Below are positions 1 to 11,515 of a stretch of DNA of 64,000 nt, piece after piece. Under the pieces are notes generated by a model that had not been told where the DNA came from, did no database searches, and saw only the letters and a program-made list of their open reading frames with translations. Source of the stretch: Knoxdaviesia capensis (lineage: Eukaryota > Ascomycota > Sordariomycetes > Microascales > Gondwanamycetaceae); assembly GCA_001510575.1 (NCBI GenBank), contig LNGK01000008.1, positions 1,562,340 to 1,626,339 on the forward strand, read 5' to 3'. Position 1 is the first letter of the stretch, and every line of letters begins with the position of its first letter. The position numbers were made by a program, and so were the translations under genes.

Positions 1-402
1 GCAGCACATCGGTGCTGGGCAGCTCTCTCTCGTGTGCCATGTACACATCGTGCTCCTCATACCGCATCGGCGCATCTCTCCGGCGGAAGAGAACCTCCTC
101 GGGTGACAGGATGTTACTGCGAGTTGAGTAGCGCAGGAACGTTTGCTGCCGCTCCTCCGGCAGCTCGCGGAACTTCGACTTGATGCGCCCTGTAACAAGT
201 GCCGTTAGCGTCTGGAGCTGGTAGTTTCAACCTTCTCGGCCACGATGCACATACCTGCTACTGCGTCGTATACCGTTGCAAGCCGTTTCCCACCCGCGGG
301 CCGAGATTCGGTATCCATGCCGGAATCCGTGAACTGATACGGACGATCCATCACGGCGCTTCGGTAATTGCGGGAGAGAAGGCGATGACCGTTGTCGTGC
401 AT
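1..402 (-). CDS. Unrecognised fungal protein, N-terminal part only (partial)
   Basis: Two exons are visible: 402-255 (ATG at 402) and 189-1, running off the window edge. The intron 254-190 has a GTATGT donor and an ACAG acceptor, and the frame is kept across it. The product begins MHDNGHRLLSRNY and continues with charged, soluble sequence (for example ELPEERQQTFLRY and a stretch rich in Arg and Glu ending HERELPSTDVL). I do not recognise the family with certainty. The ending recalls fungal proteins related to the RNA polymerase I factor Rrn9, but that is only an impression. It is divergent from the CSA-like gene, with 483 bp between the two start codons. Confidence 0.6.
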
Positions 403-885
403 GGAAATTGTCGTGGATATGTGCTGGAAAAAGAGGAGAAGGATTTGCGAAAAAGAACATGATAGATAGAGCGTGACTTCAGTATAAAAAATGCCTACAG
501 TGCAAACATCCTTCCACGCTATTCGCACTCTGGAATTCACCTCAATAGTCCCATACCAGCACAGTATGCAATTAGGCGGGCAAAAACACCGGATTTCAAG
601 CTTCACTTTCTGCATTTCTCAGGCATTCATTCCATCTTCAATCCTGCATCACCAATCTAGTCAACAAACGGATTGACACATCGATTATCGACGATGGCTG
701 ATACTGATGCGCATCTATGCGAATAGCGTTTCACGTTTTAGACGCTTCTTTCATCTCCAGTTTTCCTTCCATTTGATATCCCACTGTAGACATATTTATT
801 ATTATGTTTCTGATTCTCTTGGATCCTGCGGATCAATCCAGGCCATGAAGAACTTGTCGATCGAGGCGTGATATCAGAATCAGAT
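403..885. other. Divergent intergenic region
   Basis: This separates two divergently read genes, so it presumably holds both promoters. Bases 814-885 stay open in the frame of the downstream WD40 gene and look protein-like, but contain no in-frame ATG (see findings). No repeat or RNA gene is seen. Confidence 0.5.
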
Positions 886-2643
886 ATGGAGCTGGTACGG
901 CAAGCCCACCAAAATGGCGAAATCTCAGGCCGGGCTTACGCGCGGGCCATGACTTCGCAGTTGCTCCGCGCCTTCGCCCATGCTCCCCACCAAACCTTCG
1001 ATGGATCGTTTCTGCTGCCTGGCCAGGAGCGTCAGAACTCGGAAGTTGAGGCTCACTCGGCTGGAGTTTCTTGCCTCACAATTGACAAGTTCAACGGAAG
1101 GGTGTATGTACTTCTACGCCCCCAGTGCTTCTTTTCCTCTTCGTTTCCGGTCTCATGACCTTGCGCAGAGTCCGCCGGCCGCCGATCCCATTCCGCATCT
1201 ACCGCGTTTGCCGGCCTGTTCTAATCCGCACTATCTCCCTTTGCTAGTCTCGTGAGCGGCGGCTTCGCCGGTGCCGTCAAGCTATGGAATCTTGACGACT
1301 GCACCAATGCCCGCGAAGACTTCCAGTTCCGCCCGACAGCGGCCGTACCTCGGTGTGCCCATGATCGGCCTCTGGACGGCCACTCGAAAAGCATCCACCA
1401 CGTTGAGTTTCACCCCTTCGACCAGGATGCCTTCTTCACGAGCAGCGCCGATGCCACTGTCAAGGTGTGGGCCACCGATGCTGCACGGGTCGCGCAGAGT
1501 TTCCCTGTGCGCGCGCAGGTCCTTGCGCTCGCCATGAGCCCGATCGGCAGTGATCGCCAGCTTGCCTGCGCTACCGATGATCGATACGTCCGCATGATCG
1601 ACCTCAGATCTGGCCTCACTGAAAGATCTCTGCTAGGCCCGGAGGGGCCGGTTTTGGCTGTGTCTTGGAGTCCGCTCCAGGACAGGGTCGTGGCGTCCGG
1701 CCATTCTAACGGCAGCGTCCGGGTATGTGAGATTCGTTGCTCATGAGATCGGCAGTTTTTCTTTTGCTGTGCTCTTCCCTTCCGGCCTGCATATTCGAGC
1801 ACGTTTGAGAATGCCAATATACTATATGGCCAAAGTACTGACTACTGTTGTCTTGTCCGCACACCCTATATGAAGATCTGGGATTGTCGGCGAACACTTC
1901 GTCCCCTTGCTATGCTCGACATGGAAGATCCCCTAGGAATTATTCACCACCATGACCACGCCGTTCGGTCCGGGCTGGAATGGAACAGCAACCGCCATTT
2001 CAGAGCGTCCGCTCTAGCGCATAGCGGGGTAGTAAATGGAATTACATGGACTGACGACGGAAAGTACATTGCCACGACCGGCACTGATCGGCGCGTTCGC
2101 GTTTGGGATGCGTGCACTGGAGCAAACACCATGGTGAACTTTGGGGCAGGCATCCAGAACCGCCAGACACACCCCGTGTCAATGTTTACTGCACCGACGA
2201 CACTATCTGCATCTCAGAATGAAGATCTCCTTTTCATGCCGAGCGGCCATGAGATCTTGGTTCTGGAGCTGCACTCGGGAACAACGGTTGGCCGATTACG
2301 TGCTCTCCCGCCCGGAAACCCGGTTACGACAAGCACATCTCGTTTCGGTGTGTCAGCAGCTGCGCGGCGGATTACCAGCATGGCATGGCGAGGCGCTGGC
2401 GGCCGTGGCAGACCACTGGGGATAGTGATGGGCGGTGACACTGCTCCTGGTGGGATATACGCCGGACACACCGATGGCAAGATCTATGCCTTTATACCCG
2501 AGATTTCGGGGGAGGACGATGATGATACTTCGCAACGAGTTGAAGATGACGAAGAGGGTAACTCAGAGAGAGCCGTCAAGAGAAGGAAACAGACGGCTCT
2601 GAACAGCATCTATCAGAACTTGATGGGATGGGGGGAATCGTGA
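886..2643 (+). CDS. CSA/ERCC8-like WD40 protein (transcription-coupled repair)
   Basis: Three exons, 886-1103, 1248-1722 and 1876-2643, encode 486 residues. Donors are GTATGT at 1104 and 1723, with branch-like CTAAT and CTGAC upstream of the acceptors. WD40 blades are recognisable from LVSGGF and KLWNL through TVKVWA, SVRIWD and RVRVWD. The tail is acidic, then basic (VKRRKQTALNSIYQNLMG), as in fungal CSA homologues. In the family (human ERCC8, yeast Rad28), the protein is the substrate receptor of a CUL4-DDB1 ubiquitin ligase acting on RNA polymerase II stalled at DNA lesions. I chose the first in-frame ATG at 886; a non-ATG extension upstream is open to about 814. The assignment rests on the WD pattern, length and tail; another nuclear WD40 protein is possible. 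Confidence 0.8.
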
Positions 2644-2993
2644 AGTGACGAGAGACAAGCTTTTTGCTGTCAACATACATATGACCCACGATGGCGATAT
2701 CACATGAGTACACACACGTGCGTCTGCACATGACATAGGTTTCCACCCCACAAATTTTGTGTCCGCAAAAATGCCCTAATCGCAAGCCCTCCCCACTAAG
2801 ATAGCCAGTAGTTTTTTTCGGTTTAGGCGACAAGAGGGCTTCATTTCTTCTCTTCGTCTCCGATTCCCCTCCAAGGACTAGAAAAAAAGAAAATCTTCAA
2901 CCACCTCCTCCATCTTTACCAATACGCAGGATTCGACTTCTTTGCGTTTATACCCATCTTCACCACTCCCTTTCTCATCAAACCATTGAAAAC
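2644..2993. promoter_or_regulatory. Upstream region and 5' UTR of eL22
   Basis: A 350-bp gap between same-strand genes. The last 120 bases before the ATG are rich in C and T with short A runs, typical of the leaders of highly expressed fungal ribosomal protein genes. No specific operator could be named. Confidence 0.4.
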
Positions 2994-3732
2994 ATGGCTC
3001 CCATCACCGTATGTATTCCTTGACACTGCTTTGCTGCTGGGCTACGTTTTGAGCAGCTTTGGAGATTTTCAAGAAGGGAACTATGAACGTTCTCCCAATT
3101 GGGTCTTCGGGTTGTCGTCCGCGCGGATGCCGTGATGCAGTAGGCTAAAGTCATTTGTCTCTTTTGAAATATATAGAAGTCCAGCAAGGCCAAGGGTCCC
3201 AAGGTGACGAAGAAGGTAAGCAGTCGAATCCCTTTCCCCCTTTGAAGAAGCTCGATGGCTTTGCGATATCTGTCTCTGTGGTCGAAGCACGCCAACTAAA
3301 CTGTTCGTCCTTTGCGCTTTTCAGTTCGTCATCAACGCCACCCAGCCCGTCAACGACCGCATCTTCGACATCAACGCCTTCGAGAAGTTCCTGGTCGACA
3401 GAATCAAGGTTGAGGGCCGCGTGGGAAACCTCGGCGACCTCATCACGGTCAGCCAGACCACCGATGGCAAGATCGAGATCGTCGCCCACAACGACCTGTC
3501 GGGACGCTACATCAAGTACCTGTGCGTATTTTCCGCCCTACGATACCAACTCTAGCTCTAGTGTATTGGGATCTCCATACTGACTGAGACCTCTCCCCCA
3601 AACAGGACCAAGAAGTTCCTCAAGAAGCACCAGCTCCGTGACTGGCTCCGTGTTGTGTCCACCTCGCGCGGTGTTTACGAGCTCAAGTTCTACGGCGTCG
3701 TCAACGACGATGCTGACGAGGATGACGAGTAA
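2994..3732 (+). CDS. RPL22: 60S ribosomal protein eL22
   Basis: Four exons, 2994-3008, 3177-3215, 3325-3521 and 3606-3732, encode 125 residues, the normal length for the family. The first exon codes only MAPIT, followed by the basic segment KSSKAKGPKVTKK, the conserved FVINATQPVNDRIFDI start of the fold, and a DDADEDDE acidic tail. Donors are GTATGT, GTAAGC and GTGCGT, and each joint keeps the frame. eL22 is a non-essential, RNA-binding component of the large cytosolic subunit. Three introns packed into the first half of a short gene is usual for ribosomal protein genes of filamentous fungi. Confidence 0.96.
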
Positions 3733-4066
3733 ACGGATTAATGTGGTTTTAATGTAACGGAGCAATCAAAAGTCATGGGTCCTGGTTTTATAGAATGGGT
3801 TCGGCAATCGAAGCCAAAACTTTAATGGGATTTTCCGTCGACTGTGGTTGCAGTTGACACCAACACCAATTACTATCACTCGTCGTAGTTGTGCCTTGAT
3901 ATATGTGATATTTTCGTGCTGCTAGACGCAAATGGGTCTGGCGTCAATTGCTCTATCTACACTCCTGTGCGTTTCAACAGGATGGGGTATTTAACTGTAC
4001 ATGTAACCTCTTTCGCCCGGGTTAGGTTCCTAAACTCTGACCTGAGTCCAAATCCCAAAACGCCAT
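3733..4066. other. Convergent 3' intergenic region
   Basis: The space between the eL22 stop and the stop of the opposing carrier gene. It is AT-leaning sequence expected to hold both 3' UTRs and polyadenylation sites. No gene is seen. Confidence 0.5.
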
Positions 4067-5089
4067 CTATGGGAGCGCTCTAAGGACTCCTTCAAAGGCA
4101 ACCAAGGCCATCGCATTTGCCGGGAATGCTCGCAAGAAGCACGGCAAAAAGCCCCGCCAATACCCCTTCGCACCGCCGTCCCGGTACACAGCAACCGCAG
4201 CCTGCTTCCACGTCCGATACTTGCGCTCGCCATCGCCCAGCCCGCCGCCGAGCGGATCGGTCATGATGCGCTGCTTGACCACGTCGGACGGGTAGCTCGT
4301 GATCCAGAAGATCTGCGCGCTGAGCCCGCCGGCCCAGAAGTTGATGGCCGGGTTGCCCAGCGACGTGCGCTGGCGCAGCTGCTGCGAGATGAGGTCGTAG
4401 CTGCCCCACCAGCAGAAGAAGAACGTGCGGAACAGCAGCGTGGCGCCGAGCCCGTGGTACACGCCGGCCACGCCGTGGTGGCGGTAGATCTTCTTGATGC
4501 AGTCGATCGGCCCGCGGTACAGCCGCTCGGCCTTGTCCGCCGCGTACTGGATCTGCAGGCGCGCCTTGATGTGTTCCACCGGCGCGGCGATGAAGCTGAC
4601 TGTCGCTCCGGCCATGATGCCCGCCAGGCCGTGGCCGTACGCGGGCATGTTCGCGTACGACGTGCTGGGGTTGCCCGACTCCACCTCGTGTAGTTTGAAT
4701 AGGTGCTCTGAGAGCAGCCGCCGGTACACCGTCAACGAGCCCAGCATGACCGAGTCCATGAACATCCACCCGACCAGCGGAGGCGTGGCGCCCTTGTACA
4801 GGCCCAGCACACCTTCGTTACGGACGGTCTGGACGAGACATTGCAGCGGGCCGCTGAAGCGCGACTTGTCTGTTGTCTGTAATCGCACCTTGATGGTATC
4901 GAAAGGATGGCCAACTGCGGACAGGGAAATGTCAGGCCCCTTTTCCAGAAAGAAAAAAAGCGGATGTTTCAATGAGGAGTATCACGTACCAGAGAGCTTT
5001 GCGATACCGGAGAATACACCTGCAACGAACCCGCCATAGTTCTTGCTCTCGCGCGGCTTCTTGCCCTTCAATTCTGTGTCACTGGACAT
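4067..5089 (-). CDS. Mitochondrial carrier, Ymc-type (SLC25)
   Basis: Two exons, 5089-4990 and 4914-4067, encode 315 residues. The single intron has donor GTACGT and acceptor CCGCAG. The three carrier signatures PX[DE]XX[KR] are all present: PFDTIK (about residue 37), PVEHIK (about 145) and PSDVVK (about 242), one per repeat of the six-helix fold. Family knowledge places the protein in the inner mitochondrial membrane. The second-repeat wording and overall layout are closest to yeast Ymc1/Ymc2 and related amino-acid or carnitine-type carriers. Substrate cannot be fixed from sequence alone. Confidence 0.9.
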
Positions 5090-6110
5090 CTTGACAGTAG
5101 ATCTTGCAAGGAATTATGAGGTACCTCGAGGGCGAAGCAGACAGAGGGGGAACTGAAGATGTGAGCGGTCTGTGTGGGTGGGAGTTGGAATATTGAGCGA
5201 TTGGTATATCCAAGTCTGAGGCTCAAGATATGTGCTTAAATGGCAGACATGGAGATGAAATGAAACAGAAACTTTTTCTGGAGAAACCAGATTAAAAGTG
5301 TAAAATAATACAACCCATTTTGAATCCTTTTGTTCACACTTCTGTGACGTGAAATGAGGGAGAATTGTGAATGCTAAGAAAATGCAGGGTGTGAAGCTTT
5401 TCTCCTTAGACCGAGATCGGCCGAATTCTCAACCCACAGTATCAGATCACGATTCATACACTCCGCAACGGCGGAATAATTCTTGAACTTTAACAGGAGT
5501 TTTACGGAAATTAAACCTTTTACACGAGAGATAGTAACTCTCTTAAAGTCTGCTCTATATAATGTTCTAGGAATCATCAGGCCTGGCGGGGTCTCATTCT
5601 CTGGGTTGTCAAAGTTTGATACATAATTCAGTATGACCTATATTGGAAGAATACACTGTCTTGATATCTAAACTGGGTATCTTAGAAAGGAAATGGATAT
5701 GAACAAAACTCGGAATAGAGTCAAAATTTGTGTTCAAACTGAACCGGTGGAAGACTGGGCGTGTCTATCCACCACACAGAACCGGGACGCCATGGCCAAC
5801 AGAGTCCAAGATTCAGAGTCTCTTGAGGCCGATGGGGCAAGATATGGAGGGGTCACCCAGCCGCCGGCTGGTAATGAGGCAGCCCTTCAGTAGATGAGAG
5901 CTGTGCAGACTGCGCAAAACCGAAGTCCACCTCAGAGAACCAGAGATACAGCGCCCGGGCTAGAATTCCTGACTTCGGCTGTGAGCCGATATCTCATGCG
6001 CACTGGCGTGCAGTGCGCAGCACGCTCCAGCAATAATCGGCCGAGCGCCGCGCAGCAAGTATTTCAACCATGAAACAACCACGCAGAACTTTCTGTCGGC
6101 AGCCGTTCCT
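5090..6110. other. Gene-free interval of about 1 kb
   Basis: The first 280 bases are presumably the promoter of the carrier gene. The rest (5.37-6.1 kb) is moderately AT-rich and contains short open frames without family resemblance. No tRNA, repeat or transposon fragment could be supported. Confidence 0.5.
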
Positions 6111-6791
6111 TCATAGCAGCTCAAAGTCGTCCAGCTGGTCGCGATACTTCATGATATTGCGCTTGATCTTGCTGCCGACGGACCAGGTCACAAAGTCCTC
6201 CATGTTGCGGGTGACCAGAAACGCCGGGTCGGTCACCGTCTCCGTACCGACGCGCACATGGCCCTGCTCGATCATCTTCGTCGCCGCCTGCACGGTCTCG
6301 GCCATCTTGAGCCGGGTCATCACCACCGGCAGCCGGCGGCGGGCAAACGCCGACACCGTGGCGCCGTGCTCGACTGCTGACAGCTTGGACGCCGACGAGA
6401 GAATGCCCATGTCGTAGAGCTTGTTCAGGAGGAGTTCTTCGTGCTTGCGGCGCACGGCGCTGTCGGGCGGGAGGAGACTCAGGCGGTGGGCGAGTTGTCG
6501 TAGGGACTAAGTTCACAAGGACACGCGAGGTTAGCAAACAGCCACACAACCCCACGACCCAAATCCGCCAATGTGAACACCACGTATAGTTCACATGAAC
6601 AAGACGCTTGAGACAAAACCAAAGGAACAAGAACTCACTCCACAGATCTTGTTGTACTTGTGAAGATCTTCCGGCTTCTGCACCATGTACCGCCGCGCAA
6701 CCTCGGATTCGCGGTGCTCATGCTTGCCGTATGTAATGAAGTCGACCTTCTTTAAGAGCTTCTGCTCGTGATACTTGAGTTTTCGGACCAT
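6111..6791 (-). CDS. IMP3: U3 snoRNP protein IMP3
   Basis: Two exons, 6791-6639 and 6506-6111, encode 182 residues, close to human and yeast Imp3. The N-terminus MVRKLKYHEQKLLKKVDF is nearly invariant in the family. The second half contains an S4-type RNA-binding fold (RRRLPVVMTRLKMAETVQ, then GHVRVG) and the conserved DPAFLVTRNMEDFVTW block. Imp3 acts in the nucleolar small-subunit processome, where it helps U3 snoRNA pair with pre-rRNA. The intron (donor GTGAGT, acceptor TTAG) falls after residue 51. It is divergent from the mitoribosomal gene, with only 267 bp between starts. Confidence 0.96.
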
Positions 6792-7058
6792 TTTGCCGGC
6801 TTAGTTGTGGGGTTTCCTGCTTGAGAAAGGAACAAGCAAAGAGGAAGATGGAGGGTGTGGTGGGTGAATTTTCAGAAGCTTGCATCCCTCCTGGGGTTTT
6901 CCCTCTTTTTTTTTTTTTTGTTGTAGTTGCAACTCATCAACAAATTATCCGGACTTCTACCGCACAAGCATCAACTTTTTCCTCAACATCCGACAAACTC
7001 ATCTCGACCGTGTTTTCCCCTTCACTTCATAACAACACCAAACACACCACCCGCAAAC
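6792..7058. promoter_or_regulatory. Short bidirectional promoter (IMP3 / RSM18)
   Basis: This 267-bp stretch must serve two divergent genes. It contains a long T run near 6905-6920 and CA-rich sequence just before the + strand ATG. No specific factor site could be assigned with confidence. Confidence 0.5.
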
Positions 7059-7788
7059 ATGAGATCACAGATACTTACCAACTGGGCGTCGAAGCCTTCA
7101 AAAGCTCTTGGATCTCTCTTCCAAGCACGCGGCGTGTCCAATGCCACGCCCCGACCACCTAACCGTACGTATCCTCCAAAGGGGGGCGGCAACCCTCACA
7201 AACGCCGCATGCCGAACCTCCATCACCACGAGCTACTGACACTCCCGGTTCTCTCTGCTTTGTCCAGCCCGAGCTCAATCCCAGGGCCATAACCGCTCGA
7301 TCCTAGACCTCGAGAAGCCGCGCCGCCCAGCGACGGCCCACGACCGCATCAGCGACCTGATCACGCGGACGAACCAGCGGCAAGTGGCCCTCAAGAACGC
7401 GCGCAACCACATCGAGGCCCGCAAGGTCAGCGACGACTATGTGAAGCAGATGCCGCGCGTCTGGAAGGCCGGCGACGTGTACTCGCCGCGCGACCTCAGC
7501 CACGGCGAGCTGAACAAGTGGCGCCGCCGCGCCGTCAGGAACGGCGATGTCATCGACGCGCTCGGCATCAACCCGCTCGACCACTACCTGAACTTCAACC
7601 TGCTCAGGGACTTCATGTCCGCCTTCGGCCATATCCAGAACTCGCGGCATACCGGTCTGCGGCCCGTCAACCAGCGCAAGATGGCCAAGACCATCCGCCG
7701 CGTCATCGGCATGGGCCTGCACCCTAGCGTCCATCATCACCCCGAATTTCTGCGGCAAGAGTTTGCAACTGGCCGGAACATGTCCTAA
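7059..7788 (+). CDS. RSM18: Mitochondrial small-subunit ribosomal protein bS18m
   Basis: Two exons, 7059-7164 and 7268-7788, encode 208 residues. Donor GTACGT at 7165 and acceptor TCCAG join in frame, giving NPRAQSQGHN. The N-terminus (MRSQILTNWASKPSKALGSLF) is basic and hydroxylated, as expected for a mitochondrial targeting signal. The core DVIDALGINPLDHYLNFNLL, then NQRKMAKTIRRVIGMGLHP, matches the S18 fold of fungal Rsm18. It is longer than bacterial S18 because of N-terminal extensions, which is normal for mitoribosomal proteins. Its neighbour IMP3 serves cytosolic ribosome assembly. Confidence 0.92.
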
Positions 7789-8024
7789 CCTACGAAAAAT
7801 TACAACCACCTTGTATACGATGCTGCTTCGGCTAGGGCGTTCTTCGCGATGGCCCCTTTTCTGTCTTATATGTTACATGTACCAACTATCCTAACTGTAC
7901 AACAGTCTCGCACACACATTATCATCCATTCCTAAATGTACAAAATATATATCTGTCGCTCTATATGATGTTGCAGCTCCGTTTATCGTACCCTGCCCTC
8001 TTCTATGTGTTTTACTTCTGGACT

Positions 8025-10575
8025 TTAGACAGACAGCTTTCGGGATATCCGGAATTTCCTGACATGCGTTGTGGTGGATCTCTTGATCTTGGCATCTAGT
8101 TGCGTCCAGGTTGGAGCAAACGCTTCCACAGCCCACGCCTCAAAGGCGTTCTGATAATCACGTTTGCGAAACGAGTTGTAGACAATGGCAAACCTAATGA
8201 GTAAGGAACTAGGTGGTTAGCACTGAACGAACAACCGGTATCTGCGGGGCAGGATTAAAGACTAACGTATTAGTATCAGGCGCATATCCAAGGTTCGCCT
8301 GCGCAGAAGTCAACAGCTTCTTGACGTCCTCGACAGCGCCCCAACTCGCCAGGGCCGCAACATAGGCAGTGAAAACCGGCCGGGGCACCTCGATCTCCAT
8401 GCGCTCCATGTTCTTCCAGATCTTCCGCGCCGTCGCATCGCCCGAGTACATGCGCTCGCAGATCCAGAACACAATCTCGAGAGACTCGTACGAAGGGCCC
8501 TCAAGCGAGTGCGAGATGTCATCCCAAAACTCCAGAGCCGGTGTGAACTGCCCACACCCAGCGTACGCAAGCATCAGGGCATTGTACAGCTTGGTCGACG
8601 GCTGGATAGTGGTGTCCAGCTTCAGGAGGTTGTGGACCGTCGCGAGAGACGACCGGTCCGACTTCTTGTTGAGCTTGCGCAGGACGCTGATGTAGAGGTC
8701 GGCGTCTGGGTGCATCTCGGCGATGAAGTGCTCCTTCATGTGCTGGAAGACCTGCACAGCCAGCTCGGGGCTCTTTCTGCTGAAGAAGACGTCGATCAGG
8801 TGGATCCGGGACTCTTTGGAGGTCTCGGGGAAGAATCGGCACAGAAGCTGGTAGCAGTCCCACGCACGTTGGGTGCTTGTGGTCTCGTCGGTGATGTAGG
8901 CCATGAAACCCCTTCTGATCAGGCCGCGCTGCTCAGCGCTGTACTGGAAAACATGTTGCGAGAGTGCGTCGATGACATCGAAGTAGTCGTCGTGCTTAAG
9001 AAAGGTGATGGCGAGGGAGACAACCGTCTCGGGCTCGATTGTTAGCGACCGCTCCTCGATGCCAGAGAGAACGTCCCGAATGAGGGAAGTATCCGGGGTT
9101 TGCACTGCGCAGAGTGCCCGCAGGTATTTGTTGGTAACCGACAAATCTTCATCGTCCACCAGGTCAGATTTGTGGACGTTCTTGTAGGCGCTTTGTGCAC
9201 CAGACAGGTCATTGGCCATCAAGCGGTACTCCATCTGAAGAATATATGTGGTGGCATTGGGCCGCACTTGTAAATGGGCTGTCAAAACCATGAGACGCTC
9301 GGCCAGGAGAGGCTCCTTCATCTCAATGGCGACTCGTATCAAGCTGTTGATAGTCTCGATATCGGGCTGGACCTGCGGGTTGTCCTCGTTGTTGAGGACC
9401 ATGACATCAATCATGTGGCGGACATCGTCGACACTCTTCTTGAGCGTGAGCAGAGCCCATTGGAAGACAATATCCCATAACGGCTTTGACGGATTGCTGT
9501 TGATCAGCGCTTGGAAGACCTGCTCCGACCATTCCTCTTGGCCTGTTCGCGCGCAAAATCGTAGAACTTGAGAGTAGGTTTCGGGAGAGGGGGGCTTGTC
9601 GCCATGTATTGGTCGGTCAAACCAAGATTTGGTCTCGGTTACGTTGGACTGTTTGGCATAGAAGGTGGTCATGATCTCGTGCATCTCAGGGGTGTAGTCG
9701 ATTCCAGCGGCTTCCGCCAGGTTGAAGCTCTCAACAAGTTTGGCTTCCTTGCCCTCCCGAGAAAGCCCACGGAGCGCTGTCGCCCACAGCCGTTTGGCAT
9801 CCTGGCGGACACTGCTTCCGTCCGCCACGAGAGCTGGCCATTGCGACTGGAGTAACGAAGCAGCCTCTTCGGCACCGCCGTACTGCGCCAGAGCAAGAAG
9901 GTACGCCTTGAAGTCCTCGAATACCGGATTTTCAGACGATGTATGTGATTGTGAAGACTTGGCGTCGGTGGGCGCATCAATGGGGTCTGAGAGCTCGGCC
10001 TCGATGGCGCGGAGTCTTTGAATCTCCGTGTACAGAGCCTTGGAGAATTCGAGGTGGTCTGCGAACTCGTCGCTGGGGACCATCAAGAGGGCGTCGCGGG
10101 CGGCCGTGAGCTCTAACAGTGTCAGTTCCTTGCCGCCTTCCTCATACTGGTTCTCGACGAGATACTGCAGCAAACGCCGACACTGCAGGGCTTGGGTGCT
10201 GTTGACCGGAATGCGGTATCTGAGCTTGTACACGAACAGCTCGTTGAAGGCCTGGACGAGCTCGCCTCGTGGTGGCGGCCGCACGCTGTCGAGGAAGCGC
10301 GACCGCCACGCCAGAATGAGAGACCAGCCCGGCTCATACTCGGGATTCTTGAGTTTTCTGCGCGTGCCTTGCAGGACTCCGAAGAAGGTTCGTCGCGACG
10401 ACGGGAGGTATGTCGGGGTTAAGAGCGCCGCGTGAAGCCGAGGCGGAGGATGTGGGTGGTGGAGAGATGGAATCGGGGCGGACGCCTGGTCGTATATTAT
10501 TCGGGAACATCGCGCATGGAGCCTGCACGAGACAAGGCTTCGTCGACACACATGTCGGGCCAGAGTTGCCCTCAT
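8025..10575 (-). CDS. Mitochondrial PPR protein, CIA84-like (complex I assembly)
   Basis: Two exons, 10575-8267 and 8193-8025, encode 825 residues. The N-terminus is Arg-rich without acidic residues (MRATLARHVCRRSL), a likely mitochondrial presequence, followed by RRTFFGVLQG and a long all-helical body with pentatricopeptide-like units (for example PSTKLYNALMLAYAGCGQFT). This layout resembles fungal complex I intermediate-associated protein 84, needed to assemble the membrane arm of NADH dehydrogenase. The last exon follows a GTTAGT donor at 8266 and a CTAAC branch, and supplies FAIVYNSFRKRDYQNAF and a basic end. Without splicing the frame would stop at 8209. The PPR nature is clear; the CIA84 name is likely but not certain. 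It is convergent with RSM18, 236 bp apart. Confidence 0.75.
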
Positions 10576-11515
10576 GGTGTGTGCTGATGAGAAGAAGCTC
10601 AACAGAGTCTAGGGGAGGAACTTGTTAGTCCAGATTTGATCATTGCATTGGAGTTGAAGGAAAAGGAGAGACTGACAAAGACATTCTTAGAGCGCGCTTA
10701 TGAAATCATGTAGTTCTTGAGCTGGAAAGATGACTTTGAAGTTGGAACCAATCCAGAATTCTGCCTTTTCCTCTCAATTGGCGGTCGCAGTTCGGGGTTT
10801 GTAGAGATCTCTGGTCGTATGCGGTACGTTCAGGCTCTGGATAGCTTCAATTCTTCACGCCAAGTTAACGCGCCTCTCATTGGTCCGCGCTGTTTGGATT
10901 TTTTATGGGTGCTGTTACATAAGCTTGCAGATGTACATATACTTTCGATCGATATCACGTCCACCAGGTCTAAGCCAACATTCAATGTCGCCAGTTTCTT
11001 GCTGCTTGTCTCAGGAAGTCGAGATCACTTGAGAACATGAATAGTGTCAATTCAATTGATTCCGTGAATGGAGTCATTACTAGAACAAGTCTCTGAACGC
11101 CCCAAATTCAAGACCAAAAGAAGTTGGTCGCCACATGGCCGTTTGTCAGCCACAGCAGCTTATCGGCGTTCTTATCGTAGATTTTTGGCCCGATAAGGAA
11201 TCTCAAATCTACATGCCAGAGTGGCATTTAGAGGGCAGATCTATAGTGAGGCACGCTTTAATAATTATTCACGACTCAAGTCAATGCATCTCTGTCTTCT
11301 TGGTTGGCTTGAACTTTTCCCTTCTCTCTTTCTGTTTATTTTGCAGGCGTCAAATCCAAGTCCAGGATTTCTTTCCTTTTGTTATTTTTTCTCTGGATTT
11401 CCTTTCTCTCTAAATACAACAGCTTGTTCTACTGTCGTTCGTTCTCAGCTTCTCTCGTTTACATCCCACTAACCGAACCTTACAGCGCCTTTGCGCTTTC
11501 TGTCTTTTCGTCACA
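10576..11515. promoter_or_regulatory. Divergent promoter region, PPR gene / SCJ1
   Basis: 940 bp between two divergent start codons. The last 250 bases before the + strand ATG are strongly T/C-rich (11,290-11,480), a typical fungal leader. No uORF of note or repeat is seen. Confidence 0.45.
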
